Shown here in pieces: positions 1 to 8,931 of a stretch of 64,000 bases of DNA. Numbering within the stretch: position 1 is the first letter of the stretch; each line of letters starts with the position of its first letter. The stretch is from contig NZ_JACHGE010000001.1 of NCBI RefSeq assembly GCF_014202225.1, positions 105,320-169,319 of the forward strand, written 5' to 3'. The position numbers and the translations under genes are program-made. The notes under the pieces are model-generated. The model was given only the letters and a program-made list of their open reading frames with translations, ran no database searches and was not told the DNA's origin. The DNA comes from Algibacter amylolyticus (GTDB taxonomy: Bacteria; Bacteroidota; Bacteroidia; Flavobacteriales; Flavobacteriaceae).

Positions 1-227
1 CAGATGCCCAACGTAACTGGCAAGAAATTCGTCGCGGACGCTATGTAGAGTTTAATTTAGTACACGATAAAGGCACCCTTTTTGGCTTAAAAACTAACGG
101 ACGTATAGAAAGTATTTTAATGAGTTTACCACCGCATGTACAATGGGTTTACGACCACCATCCGGAAGCTGGAAGCGAGGAGGCAAAACTATTAGAAGTT
201 TTAAAAAACCCTGTGAGTTGGGTATAA
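1..227 (+). CDS. hemF: Oxygen-dependent coproporphyrinogen III oxidase, C-terminal end (partial)
   Basis: Only the last 74 codons are in the window, read in the frame starting at base 3. The translation carries the typical HemF C-terminus: an [16 protein letters not shown] stretch, then GLKTNGR and ILMSLPP, ending in a short WV tail. HemF oxidatively decarboxylates coproporphyrinogen III to protoporphyrinogen IX in the cytoplasm, using oxygen. hemB, an earlier enzyme of the same heme pathway, lies about 3.6 kb downstream on the same strand. The 5' part is outside the window, so completeness cannot be judged. The family call is confident because this C-terminal signature is highly conserved. 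Confidence 0.93.
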   Translation, partial: DAQRNWQEIRRGRYVEFNLVHDKGTLFGLKTNGRIESILMSLPPHVQWVYDHHPEAGSEEAKLLEVLKNPVSWV

Positions 228-237
228 AATAGTATTC

Positions 238-717
238 ATGAATTCTAGAATTTTACAGCTTGTTGAAAGTTTAAATAATACATTTCAAGGCAATCCTTGG
301 TATGGCGATTCTTTAATGTTTCAACTCAAAAACATAGACATTAAATTGGTAAATAAAACACTTCCAAATTCTAAAAACTCCATAGCCAATTTAATTCAGC
401 ATGTAATTAATTGGAGGGTCTTTGCTATTGAAAAACTTCAAGGAAACGAAGCTTTTGATATTGAAATGAATTCTGAAGCAGATTGGAAATTAATTACCAT
501 AAAAAGTCAAAAAGAATGGAAGGTCTTGTTAAATGAATTAACCTCAACCCAAAACAAAATCATTGAGATTTTAAAACTTCAAAAAAACGATGCTTTTTTA
601 GAACAAAAAACAATTGGCAAAACATATAGTTTAAAATTTTTAATTGAAGGTGTAGTTCAACACGACTTGTATCATTTAGGGCAAATTGGATTATTAAATG
701 CTTATTTTAAAGACTAA
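238..717 (+). CDS. DinB family protein (putative metal-dependent)
   Basis: This 159-residue protein has the layout of the DinB/YfiT four-helix bundle superfamily. His55 (in LIQHVINW), His142 and His146 (in VVQHDLYHLGQ) sit where the family's three metal ligands are expected. DinB-fold proteins include thiol transferases and damage-inducible proteins of unknown reaction, so the substrate cannot be predicted. The ATG lies ten bases after the hemF stop, and the gene end overlaps the upstream in-frame extension of the following YchJ-like gene, so hemF, this gene and ychJ probably form one transcript. Function beyond fold and metal site is not inferred. Confidence 0.75.
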   Translation: MNSRILQLVESLNNTFQGNPWYGDSLMFQLKNIDIKLVNKTLPNSKNSIANLIQHVINWRVFAIEKLQGNEAFDIEMNSEADWKLITIKSQKEWKVLLNELTSTQNKIIEILKLQKNDAFLEQKTIGKTYSLKFLIEGVVQHDLYHLGQIGLLNAYFKD

Positions 718-727
718 TTTAAAATTT

Positions 728-1114
728 ATGGACTGTTACTGCGGAAGTTTAAAAACCTACTCGAATTGCTGCCAAAAGGCTCATATAAACATAACTGAAG
801 CCAAAACCGCAGAACAACTTATGCGATCTAGATACGCCGCCTTTGTTAAAGCCGATGGCGATTATTTAATGGCAAGTCACCATCCTTCTACCCGACCAAT
901 AAAAGAAAAAGCGTCGATTGTAAAATGGGCAAAATATGTAGAATGGATAAAGTTAGAAGTTCTAGAAACAACAAAAGGCACCGAAACCGATACCGAAGGT
1001 ACCGTAACCTTTCAAGCGTATTTTTATGAGAAAGGAAAAGTGGAAATCATTTACGAAAAATCCGCTTTTGTAAAAGAAAACAATACTTGGTTCTATTTAG
1101 GTTTGAGTAAATAA
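728..1114 (+). CDS. YchJ family protein (SEC-C-like N-terminus)
   Basis: I chose the ATG at 728, not the earlier in-frame ATG at 698, because the conserved family N-terminus begins here (MDCYCGS) and the extra ten residues would overlap the previous gene. The 128-residue product has Cys3, Cys5, Cys14 and Cys15, a SEC-C-like zinc-binding pattern, followed by the LMRSRYAAFV segment diagnostic of YchJ/UPF0225 and an NTF2-like body. The cellular role of YchJ proteins is not established. The stop codon at 1112-1114 directly abuts the stop of the convergent helicase gene, with no space for a separate terminator. Confidence 0.85.
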   Translation: MDCYCGSLKTYSNCCQKAHINITEAKTAEQLMRSRYAAFVKADGDYLMASHHPSTRPIKEKASIVKWAKYVEWIKLEVLETTKGTETDTEGTVTFQAYFYEKGKVEIIYEKSAFVKENNTWFYLGLSK

Positions 1115-3751
1115 CTACTTCCAAAAAATCACCTCTTTAGACACCTCTTTAAACGCATTATAAGCATGAAATAATCGTGCCTTTAAAAGAAGTTTTCGGC
1201 CATCAACTTGTCGTGTAAACACCAATTTATTTCTACCCAAAAATTTTGTCCAATGCTTCTTAAAAACGAGTGCATTTTCCTTCTTGTTACCAAAAATTTC
1301 AGGAACAGGATAAAAATTTTCAACGTTAAGTCGTTTTCTAAAAAAACTGGTCTTTATAATTAAATATCGAGGCGAATCTACAGGATCTAACATTTCGGTT
1401 AATGCCCTAGAAAATAAAGCACTCTCATAATTATTAGCTCCAACTAGCATACACACCACATCTCCTTTATCTAAACGAGATGCAACCACTTGAATATTTT
1501 GAATATTAGTATTTAAAAGCTTCAACTCATGCATGGTATTAAGTATGGCTAAACCTATTTTTTTAATCTTTTTATGCAAGTATCCATAACGTAAATACAA
1601 CGACACCGCTTTGTATAATTTTAAACCAAAACGAAACACGAAAGCGCCCATAAACGCATAAATAAAATACGTTAACCCGCGACTAATTATAAGTTGCAGA
1701 CCTTCTAGAATAAACTCAAAATAAAACCACAACATGGTTAGCGATAATTCGGCAACAAAAAACCGTACAACATCAAAAAAGTAAATTTGCTTTTGGGCTT
1801 TATAAGGTTTCTCATCTAAATAAAGCCATTTAACTTGTTTAGTTAATTTTGTACCGCTTCCAATGGAACTTGCCCATTGCTTTGTTATTACTGGTCTTTG
1901 TCGAGATTTTTGTAAAGTTTCAGTATTTAGGCTATCAATAGCTTCTACCGATAGGTTTTCAGGAAAATTAAGGCGATCAAAACCATTAGATATAAAAGGA
2001 ATTGAGGTGTTTGTAATACCAACAAAGGCCTCAAAACGTCGTTTTAATATATCAACTTCTCGTCCGCCATCTGTTGCCGTTGGATCTACACAAGCTAAAT
2101 GCCAAATGTTTCCTGTTTTATTAGGTTTGCTTGCATCCTTTCTAATCGCTCTACCTCGCATTTGGTTTGATGACACAAAAGACCCCACAAAAGAAGCCAA
2201 AATTAAACTGTTAATTGAAGGTGCGTCCCAACCTTCGCCTAACAACGATTTTGTTCCTATTAAAACCTTTATAGTACCATTCTCGAAAAGCTGCGTAAGT
2301 ATTTCGACTATCGATTTTTCGGGTTTACCTTTAGTCGTTACTTCCAAAAATTCGTGGTCACTAACTAGAGGAGAAAACGAAAAATTATCCATATTCCCAA
2401 TCGCTTCAAAAGCCTTTAAAATAGAAGTGTGGATTATAACCAAACTACCCGTTAAAACAGCTAATTCGTTGTTATAAGAACAATATGTTTTTACATATTT
2501 AAAAATAGGCAAAACACCAATTTTATTAATGGTTTCAATAGCTTGTTTAGAGGTGTTTAAAAACTCTTTCCGGATATAATCGGTTAAAATGACACAACTT
2601 AAGTTTTCTCCTAAAGCTTCCCTTTCGGACGCCACAATTTTTACAATACTTTTAAGTTTGCTTGGGCTATACGCCAAAGATTTATAAAGCAATTGCTCGC
2701 CAACAAAATTCACTTGGTTGCGTTCTAAAACATTAAGTCGTCTTAGTTTTTTTTCGAGCGTTACAAGATAATCTTCGTGAGTTATCAAAGTTTCTCTATC
2801 TGTTACTAAAAGGTTTTGAAGTAGAATTTCCAACCATTCTAAATTGAGTTTTGGAAACTGAATGGTTTCATTTTTATTAAAACCCAGAATCTCTAAGGTT
2901 TCTGCTTCTATGTAAACTCCACAGGCATTCAAAAAAATTAAAATGGATGAGAAGTAGGATGTATTTGTGTAAATTTCATCCAAATGAATCTTTGGATTCT
3001 TATAAAACCTATGATTTTTAAGAAGCGCTATAAACGATTCATCATGCAATATAGCATCTTGAAATTTCGAGATTTTTTGTCGGTATTCAACAATGAAATT
3101 AATTTCTAAATCATTGGGTTTCGAAAAATATACAAAGTCTTGATGCGGACATAAATCGTTTTCTTTTACCAAATCGGGTACCGCAATTTCATCGTCTACC
3201 TCGCCACACAATGTAAAGTATTTGGCAAGCTCACTTCGGCTACTATCGTAAGGCGGTGTTGCAGTTAGTGCCACTACAAAAAACGAATTACGGTTTTTTA
3301 AAGCCATCAAACATTTCCACCAAGCACTTTTTAAATGGTGTGCTTCGTCTAAAACAACGGTTTCAATATTATGGGTTTCGAAAAATTTAAAATAATCTTC
3401 TTCATCTTCAAAAGACTTGTATAAAGCATGAAGCGATTGGTAGGTTGAAAACGTAATATCACTAGGCGATTTTATGTTAAAGGAACAAGCGTCGAAACCA
3501 TTGTTTTTAGTAAAAAACTCCTGCAGCCTGCTTTCCCATTGATTTCTTATAGTTAGCGTAGGTGCTAAAACCAATGTCTTTTTGCCTAATCGCCTTAAAA
3601 TTTCGATTCCTAAAATGGTTTTTCCCGATCCTGGAGGCGCAATAACATGAAAATGGTGGTCTAAAATATGACTATCAAAATTTTTTAATAGGGTTTCCTG
3701 ATAACTTCGCCAAGGGAACTTAAATTCTAAAACACTTAGGGATTCTAGCAA
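1115..3751 (-). CDS. SF2 DEAD/DEAH-box helicase with membrane-embedded C-terminal region
   Basis: The 878-residue protein starts with a superfamily 2 helicase core. Walker A (PPGSGKT) is at residues 39-45, the DEAH box at 135-138, motif III TATPP at 163-167, GEGWDAP near 505 and motif VI QMRGRAIR near 530. It is therefore expected to be an ATP-dependent nucleic-acid translocase related to the RecG/UvrB-like type III restriction fold. What is odd is the tail: residues about 655-712 form two hydrophobic stretches typical of membrane helices, followed by a basic region and about 150 further residues of unknown fold. This implies a membrane-anchored helicase. No methylase or nuclease neighbour suggests a restriction system. 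The helicase assignment is firm; substrate and biological role are unknown. Confidence 0.85.
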   Translation of the reverse strand: MLESLSVLEFKFPWRSYQETLLKNFDSHILDHHFHVIAPPGSGKTILGIEILRRLGKKTLVLAPTLTIRNQWESRLQEFFTKNNGFDACSFNIKSPSDITFSTYQSLHALYKSFEDEEDYFKFFETHNIETVVLDEAHHLKSAWWKCLMALKNRNSFFVVALTATPPYDSSRSELAKYFTLCGEVDDEIAVPDLVKENDLCPHQDFVYFSKPNDLEINFIVEYRQKISKFQDAILHDESFIALLKNHRFYKNPKIHLDEIYTNTSYFSSILIFLNACGVYIEAETLEILGFNKNETIQFPKLNLEWLEILLQNLLVTDRETLITHEDYLVTLEKKLRRLNVLERNQVNFVGEQLLYKSLAYSPSKLKSIVKIVASEREALGENLSCVILTDYIRKEFLNTSKQAIETINKIGVLPIFKYVKTYCSYNNELAVLTGSLVIIHTSILKAFEAIGNMDNFSFSPLVSDHEFLEVTTKGKPEKSIVEILTQLFENGTIKVLIGTKSLLGEGWDAPSINSLILASFVGSFVSSNQMRGRAIRKDASKPNKTGNIWHLACVDPTATDGGREVDILKRRFEAFVGITNTSIPFISNGFDRLNFPENLSVEAIDSLNTETLQKSRQRPVITKQWASSIGSGTKLTKQVKWLYLDEKPYKAQKQIYFFDVVRFFVAELSLTMLWFYFEFILEGLQLIISRGLTYFIYAFMGAFVFRFGLKLYKAVSLYLRYGYLHKKIKKIGLAILNTMHELKLLNTNIQNIQVVASRLDKGDVVCMLVGANNYESALFSRALTEMLDPVDSPRYLIIKTSFFRKRLNVENFYPVPEIFGNKKENALVFKKHWTKFLGRNKLVFTRQVDGRKLLLKARLFHAYNAFKEVSKEVIFWK

Positions 3752-3772
3752 TACAAAATGAGTTTTAATGAT

Positions 3773-3780
3773 TAACTTTG
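3773..3780 (+). promoter_or_regulatory. Putative -7 promoter element for hemB
   Basis: TAACTTTG matches the Bacteroidota -7 consensus TAnnTTTG exactly and lies 46 bases before the hemB ATG. No clear TTG is found at the -33 spacing, so the call rests on one element. Confidence 0.45.
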
Positions 3781-3826
3781 TATTTGATAAAAGTAAACAT
3801 TATCTGAACAATTTTACATTAAAACT

Positions 3827-4816
3827 ATGTTTCCATTACGAAGAAATAGAAGATTAAGAACCAACGCAGCCATTCGCGCTTTAGTTCGTGAAACCGTTAT
3901 AACACCAAACGATTTTTTAGTGCCTCTTTTTGTGGTTGAAGGCAAAGGCATAAAAGATGAAATCCCATCGATGCCAAATTACTTTCGGTACAGTTTAGAT
4001 TTGCTTGAAGGCGAAGTAAAAGAACTTTGGAGTTTGGGATTAAAATCAGTGTTACTTTTTGTAAAAGTGCCAGATAATTTAAAAGATAACCAGGGAAAAG
4101 AAGCCTTAAACCCTAACGGATTAATGCAACGCGCTATTAAAACCGTTAAAAATGTGTGCCCAGACATGTTGGTGATGACCGATGTGGCTCTAGATCCATA
4201 TTCGGCCTACGGACACGATGGTATTATTGAAAACGGACAAATTATAAACGATGAAACCGCTGAGTTTTTAGCAGAAATGAGCGTTTCTCATGCTACTGCT
4301 GGAGCCGATTTTGTGGCACCAAGCGACATGATGGATGGTCGTATTCTTAGCATTCGCGAAGCTCTAGAAGATGAAGGTTTTATTAATACAGGCATTATGA
4401 GTTATTCCGCAAAATATGCCTCCGCTTTTTACGGACCTTTTCGCGATGCCTTAGATTCTGCTCCTGTTGATTTAATAGATATTCCGAAGGATAAAAAAAC
4501 CTACCAAATGGATTTTGGTAACCGTTTTGAAGCGATTAGAGAAACTGAAATGGATATTGACGAAGGAGCCGATATCGTAATGGTAAAACCTGGTCTTTCT
4601 TATTTGGATATTTTAAGAGACATTAAAAACGAGGTCGATGTTCCTGTGGCTGTATATCAAGTTTCTGGCGAATATGCCATGATAAAAGCTGCTGCCGAAA
4701 AAGGTTGGCTAAACCACGACCAAGTGATGATGGAAACTACCATGGCATTTAAACGTGCTGGTGCAGATATAATCGCTAGCTATTTTGCTAAGGATGTTGT
4801 GAAATTATTATCGTAA
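3827..4816 (+). CDS. hemB: Delta-aminolevulinic acid dehydratase (porphobilinogen synthase)
   Basis: HemB condenses two 5-aminolevulinate molecules to porphobilinogen, the second committed step of tetrapyrrole synthesis, in the cytoplasm. The 329-residue product is full length. The two Schiff-base lysines are visible at Lys196 (SYSAKYASAFYGP) and Lys254 (VMVKPGLSYLD). The metal loop reads DVALDPYSAYGHDG (119-132), with Asp and Ala where the zinc-type enzymes have cysteines, so this is the magnesium-responsive, cysteine-free class. The gene is divergent from the helicase and a TAACTTTG element lies upstream. Together with hemF at the window start it places heme genes on both sides of an unrelated insert. 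Confidence 0.97.
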   Translation: MFPLRRNRRLRTNAAIRALVRETVITPNDFLVPLFVVEGKGIKDEIPSMPNYFRYSLDLLEGEVKELWSLGLKSVLLFVKVPDNLKDNQGKEALNPNGLMQRAIKTVKNVCPDMLVMTDVALDPYSAYGHDGIIENGQIINDETAEFLAEMSVSHATAGADFVAPSDMMDGRILSIREALEDEGFINTGIMSYSAKYASAFYGPFRDALDSAPVDLIDIPKDKKTYQMDFGNRFEAIRETEMDIDEGADIVMVKPGLSYLDILRDIKNEVDVPVAVYQVSGEYAMIKAAAEKGWLNHDQVMMETTMAFKRAGADIIASYFAKDVVKLLS

Positions 4817-4840
4817 ATTCGTCATTAACAAAATAAACCT

Positions 4841-5926
4841 ATGAGCGCATTACTTTTTTGGGCAACCATTTCAATTTTCTTTTCATTTTTATGTTCCATC
4901 CTTGAGGCTGTTTTATTAAGCGTTACTCCAACCTTTATAAATGTTAAAAAACAAGAAGGAAAAGACTATGCTTTAACATTAGAAGCCTTAAAAAAAGATG
5001 TAGACAAACCACTAATAGCCATACTTACGCTAAACACTATTGCACATACTTTAGGTGCAATGATGGTTGGTATTGAAGCCGAAAGCTTAGAATTTAAAAT
5101 TGAATTTTGGGGCATAAATACTGTAGGTGTAGTTTCAGCAATCATGACGCTTTTAATATTAGTAGCCTCAGAAATTGTCCCGAAAACCATTGGAGCAACC
5201 TACTGGAAACAATTAGCAAACTTCACATCAAAAGCATTAACGGTACTAATTTTCCCTTTAAAGTGGACGGGAATTTTATGGTTATTACAATTAACTACAA
5301 AATTAATTGGCGGTAAAGGTCATGGTAGCGTTTTAAGCAGAGAAGGATTTATGGTAATGACCGATATGGCTCATGAAGAAGGTGTTTTTCAAGAAAACGA
5401 AAGTAAAATCATTAAAAACCTTTTAACCTTCAAAGAAATATTTTCTAAAAATATCATGACACCACGAACCGTTATGAAAACCGAAAATGAAACAACCACA
5501 GTCGAAGATTTTTTTAATAGAAACTTAAACCTTCGCTTTTCTAGAATTCCAGTGTTTTCTGAAACCGAAGACAATATAAAAGGCCTAGTTTTAAAAGACG
5601 AAATTTTTAAAGAAATGGCTTTAGGTAATGGTAATAAAAAATTAGCAGACCTTAAAAGAGATATTATTATTGTAAATCGCGATTTAGCCATCCCTACACT
5701 TTTTGAAAAACTTGTAGAAAGCAGAAACCACATGGCTTTAGTAGTCGATGAATATGGATCGGTAAGTGGTTTAGTAACCATGGAAGATGTAATTGAAACG
5801 CTTTTAGGGTTAGAAATTATGGATGAGAGCGATAATGTTTCAGACCTGCAACATTTAGCTAGAAAAAGCTGGGAAGCACGTGCTAAAAAACTAGGTATTA
5901 TTGAAGAAGATAAAGCTTCAGAGTAA
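4841..5926 (+). CDS. CNNM/CorC-type membrane protein with tandem CBS domains
   Basis: The 361-residue protein has an N-terminal DUF21/CNNM membrane domain with four hydrophobic segments (residues about 1-150), then two CBS domains (about 195-320) ending in EYGSVSGLVTMEDVIETLLG, the hallmark of the CorC/HlyC group. It lacks the C-terminal CorC_HlyC domain of longer relatives such as GldE. Members take part in divalent-cation efflux or homeostasis, with the CBS pair sensing adenine nucleotides. It starts 24 bases after hemB and probably shares its transcript. Transport direction and ion cannot be read from the sequence. Confidence 0.85.
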   Translation: MSALLFWATISIFFSFLCSILEAVLLSVTPTFINVKKQEGKDYALTLEALKKDVDKPLIAILTLNTIAHTLGAMMVGIEAESLEFKIEFWGINTVGVVSAIMTLLILVASEIVPKTIGATYWKQLANFTSKALTVLIFPLKWTGILWLLQLTTKLIGGKGHGSVLSREGFMVMTDMAHEEGVFQENESKIIKNLLTFKEIFSKNIMTPRTVMKTENETTTVEDFFNRNLNLRFSRIPVFSETEDNIKGLVLKDEIFKEMALGNGNKKLADLKRDIIIVNRDLAIPTLFEKLVESRNHMALVVDEYGSVSGLVTMEDVIETLLGLEIMDESDNVSDLQHLARKSWEARAKKLGIIEEDKASE

Positions 5927-5990
5927 TGTAATATTCACAATTAAACCAACATGAATGTTGCAATTAACCATTTAAAATAAAATAATTCAG

Positions 5991-6464
5991 ATGGAAAGCT
6001 GCATCATTCAATCACCTTTAGGATTCACTAAAATAATTGGTGATGTTGATGGTATTACATCTGTTACCGTGCTTAATTCCGAAGAAAAAATCACAGATAT
6101 TATTCCCGTAGAATTAGAGGATTGTGCTATTCAGCTCCATGAATATTTTATGGGCGAACGCAAACAATTCAACCTTAAATTAAATGCTAGCGGTACAAAT
6201 TTCCAAAAACGCGTTTGGCATGCTTTAGAGCAAATTCCCTACGGTAAAACAACCTCTTATTTAGATTTATCAAAACAATTGGGCGATGTTAAAGCTATTC
6301 GCGCTGTGGCCAATGCTAATGGTAAAAATCCATTATGGATTATTGTACCGTGTCATCGCGTCATTGGCAGTAATGGCTCACTTACTGGTTATGCCGGCGG
6401 TTTACATCGTAAAAAATGGCTGTTAGAGCACGAAAGCCCATATAAGCAACAAAGTTTATTTTAA
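5991..6464 (+). CDS. ogt: Methylated-DNA--[protein]-cysteine S-methyltransferase
   Basis: The 157-residue protein carries the active-site motif PCHRVIG with the acceptor Cys121, preceded by the helix-turn-helix region (FQKRVWHALEQIPYGKTTSY) and the arginine finger segment AIRAVANANGKNP. It repairs O6-alkylguanine in DNA by irreversible transfer of the alkyl group to the cysteine. Length and motif order match the short, Ogt-like bacterial form without an Ada domain. It is the second of five closely spaced same-strand genes; the next one starts two bases after its stop. I use the symbol ogt for the family; distinction from AdaB is by convention only. Confidence 0.93.
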   Translation: MESCIIQSPLGFTKIIGDVDGITSVTVLNSEEKITDIIPVELEDCAIQLHEYFMGERKQFNLKLNASGTNFQKRVWHALEQIPYGKTTSYLDLSKQLGDVKAIRAVANANGKNPLWIIVPCHRVIGSNGSLTGYAGGLHRKKWLLEHESPYKQQSLF

Positions 6465-6465
6465 T

Positions 6466-6987
6466 ATGTACAGAACACTTTCCAATATTGCTAACCGTTT
6501 TTTTAGCGAGGCTCAAATTTATAAACATGGGTTTAATTGGTCGCCCATGTACAGGCATTCAACAGCAAAAGTTATTGAGGTTTCTAAAGATTTACATTAC
6601 GTTAAAATTAAAATTCCGTTAAGCTGGAAAAACAAAAACTTTGTAGGTTCTATATTTGGCGGTAGTATGCTATCGGCCACAGACCCCATTTATATGATTC
6701 AGCTTATTAAAATTCTTGGTGATGACTACGTAGTTTGGGACAAAGCAGCAACTATAAAATATAGACGACCAGGTAAAGAAACTATATTTTGCGAATTCGT
6801 TTTTTCGCCGGAAGACATTGTAAATATTAAAAAAGACATAAAAGTTAAAGGCGAAATAGATATTGTAAAAACACCAAATATTGTAAACAAAGAGGGCGTT
6901 GTAATTGCCGAACTTTCTAAAACCATTTACATAGCCGATAAGGACTTTTACAAGAAAAAGCGCATGCAAAAGGCCGCTTCCAAATAA
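6466..6987 (+). CDS. DUF4442 family protein (hotdog-fold, thioesterase-like)
   Basis: This 173-residue protein matches the DUF4442 hotdog family by its central segment FVGSIFGGSMLSATDPIYMIQL, which corresponds to the long central helix and the preceding loop, and by the following strand VVWDKAATIKYRRPG. Related hotdog proteins hydrolyse acyl-CoA or acyl-ACP thioesters, but substrates for DUF4442 members are not known. It is translationally close to the alkyltransferase gene (two-base gap). There is no obvious functional link between the two, and the pairing may simply reflect dense packing. Confidence 0.75.
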   Translation: MYRTLSNIANRFFSEAQIYKHGFNWSPMYRHSTAKVIEVSKDLHYVKIKIPLSWKNKNFVGSIFGGSMLSATDPIYMIQLIKILGDDYVVWDKAATIKYRRPGKETIFCEFVFSPEDIVNIKKDIKVKGEIDIVKTPNIVNKEGVVIAELSKTIYIADKDFYKKKRMQKAASK

Positions 6988-7046
6988 TTTATTTTACACC
7001 CATATATTTATTTCCTTATCTTTAGTTGCAACATTAAACTAATAAA

Positions 7047-8192
7047 ATGAACTTTATAAAAAAGCTCCTTAAATGGATTTTAGCACTATTAGCCATTATA
7101 GTTATAGCCTTATACATTTTCGATTACGAATATATTCTTCGAGGTGTAAAAGTTGTGTATTTTACAGGACATAAAACGGCCTTTATAGATGACTATCCGT
7201 ACTTTGAAAACGACACCATTAAAAAAGGCGACACGGTAGATGAATGGCCAATACATAAAAACTATAACAGCGTACAACCAACCGAAAAACTGAGTACAGT
7301 AAATAAAGATTGGGGAACCATAGCATATGTAATTATTAAAAACGATAGTATTTGGTTCGAAACATATTACGATGGTTTTAATGCGGCATCAAAAACCAAT
7401 TCGTTTTCTATGGCAAAAAGTATAACCTCTGCGCTTTTAGGAAAAGCCATTATGGATGGTTATATAAAAAACCTAGACCAGCCACTTAGCGATTTTTATC
7501 CGCAATATAATTATGCTAAAACCACGGTTGGCGATTTATCATCCATGGCATCTGGTCTGGATTGGGTAGAGCATTACACGAGTCCGTTTTCGGTTACCGC
7601 AAGGGCCAATTACGATGACGATTTAGCCGAAACCATTTTAAACCAGAAAGTAGTAAAAACACCAGGAGAATCTTTTGAATACTTAAGCGGAAGCACACAA
7701 CTTTTAGGTATGGTATTAAAGAAAGCAACTGGTAAAACACTATCCAATTACCTATCCGAAAGTTTTTGGAAACCTATGGGAGCCGCAAACGATGCTTATT
7801 GGCAAGTAGACGATGAAGAGAACAGATTAGCAAAAGCCTTTTGCTGTATAGCAAGTAGCGCTAGAGATTTTGCACGCTTTGGAAAATTGTATAAGGACGA
7901 TGGAAAATGGAATGGTAAACAGCTTTTAGATTCCGCTTTTGTTAAAAAAAGTATTACGCCGCGCTTTAAAGAAAGTCCAGAATATGGCTATGGCTGGTGG
8001 CTAAAAAATGTTGGCGACAAACATTTTTTTATGATGCGTGGTCACTTAGGCCAATACGTAATTGTGGAGCCAGAAGACAATGTAATAATCGTGCGTTTGG
8101 GGCATAAAAAATCGCCAGACCAAGGCATTGGAAAATTTACAGATGATATTACGGTGTATATTGAAGAAGCTTATAAAATGTTGAATAAATAA
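7047..8192 (+). CDS. Membrane-anchored serine hydrolase of the class C beta-lactamase family
   Basis: The 381-residue product begins with one membrane helix (residues about 5-27), which would place the catalytic domain in the periplasm. The nucleophile motif SMAK is at 121-124 and a YLSG segment near residue 210 replaces the YSN-like second motif. A late RGHLGQY segment provides the third motif. Family members include DD-peptidases, esterases and amidases (EstB/AmpC fold), so the substrate is undetermined. A TATCTTTA box at 7017-7024 could serve as a promoter, because the gap to the upstream gene is 59 bases. Confidence 0.85.
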   Translation: MNFIKKLLKWILALLAIIVIALYIFDYEYILRGVKVVYFTGHKTAFIDDYPYFENDTIKKGDTVDEWPIHKNYNSVQPTEKLSTVNKDWGTIAYVIIKNDSIWFETYYDGFNAASKTNSFSMAKSITSALLGKAIMDGYIKNLDQPLSDFYPQYNYAKTTVGDLSSMASGLDWVEHYTSPFSVTARANYDDDLAETILNQKVVKTPGESFEYLSGSTQLLGMVLKKATGKTLSNYLSESFWKPMGAANDAYWQVDDEENRLAKAFCCIASSARDFARFGKLYKDDGKWNGKQLLDSAFVKKSITPRFKESPEYGYGWWLKNVGDKHFFMMRGHLGQYVIVEPEDNVIIVRLGHKKSPDQGIGKFTDDITVYIEEAYKMLNK

Positions 8193-8217
8193 ATAATCGC
8201 TTTCGCGGAAATTAAAG

Positions 8218-8931
8218 ATGATTAGTAAATTAAACCTTGAAGACATATTGTTTTTGGACATTGAAACCGTTCCAGAAACCCAGTATTTTTCTGATTTAGA
8301 CGAAACAAAACAAGCCCTTTGGGAACAAAAATCGAGATACCAAAGAAAAGAAGATTTTACAGCCGAAGAGTTTTATGATCGTGCCGGAATTTGGGCAGAA
8401 TTTGGCCTTATAGTTTGTATTTCGGTGGGTTATTTTACGTTTCAGGGTGAAAACAGAATATTTAGAGTCACTTCGTTTTATGGCGATGAAGTTAAAATAT
8501 TGAAGGACTTTAAAAATCTTATTATTTCTCATTTTAGCCAAACCAAACATTTACTTTGCGCGCACAACGGCAAGGAATTCGACTTTCCCTACATTGCAAG
8601 ACGCATGATTATAAACGGTATTGAGCTACCTTACAAACTCAATTTATTTGGAAAAAAACCTTGGGAAGTACCGCATTTAGACACCTTAGAATTGTGGAAA
8701 TTTGGCGATTATAAAACCTATACCTCTTTAAAATTATTAACCAATGTTTTAGGAATTCCATCGCCTAAAGACGATATTGATGGCAGTGAAGTGTATCGGG
8801 TGTTTTATAAAGAAAAGGAAATCGATAGAATAATTATCTATTGCGAAAAAGACACGATTGCCGTTGCCCAAATATTTTTACGCTTAAGAGGCGATTCCAT
8901 TTTAACCGACGACGAAATTATACATATTTAA
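8218..8931 (+). CDS. 3'-5' exonuclease, DNA polymerase B exonuclease-like
   Basis: The 237-residue protein has the three exonuclease motifs of the DnaQ-like/PolB-exo2 family. DIETV is at residues 14-18 (Exo I), HNGKEFDFPYIARR gives Exo II, and YCEKDTIAVAQIFLRL near the C-terminus gives Exo III. No polymerase domain follows, so it is a stand-alone predicted nuclease acting on DNA or RNA 3' ends. Its stop codon ends at 8931 and the next gene begins at 8932 without any gap, which indicates translational coupling with the ABC ATPase, although no shared function is evident. Confidence 0.85.
   Translation: MISKLNLEDILFLDIETVPETQYFSDLDETKQALWEQKSRYQRKEDFTAEEFYDRAGIWAEFGLIVCISVGYFTFQGENRIFRVTSFYGDEVKILKDFKNLIISHFSQTKHLLCAHNGKEFDFPYIARRMIINGIELPYKLNLFGKKPWEVPHLDTLELWKFGDYKTYTSLKLLTNVLGIPSPKDDIDGSEVYRVFYKEKEIDRIIIYCEKDTIAVAQIFLRLRGDSILTDDEIIHI

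Noticed and set aside
1863-2477. Open frame of 204 codons on the plus strand
   Set aside because: It lies wholly inside the helicase gene on the opposite strand; composition is not protein-like and the helicase motifs are certain.
5948-5961. CAACAT/ATGTTG mini hairpin between the CNNM and alkyltransferase genes
   Set aside because: Six pairs with a two-base loop, no T run and no relation to a promoter; likely chance.
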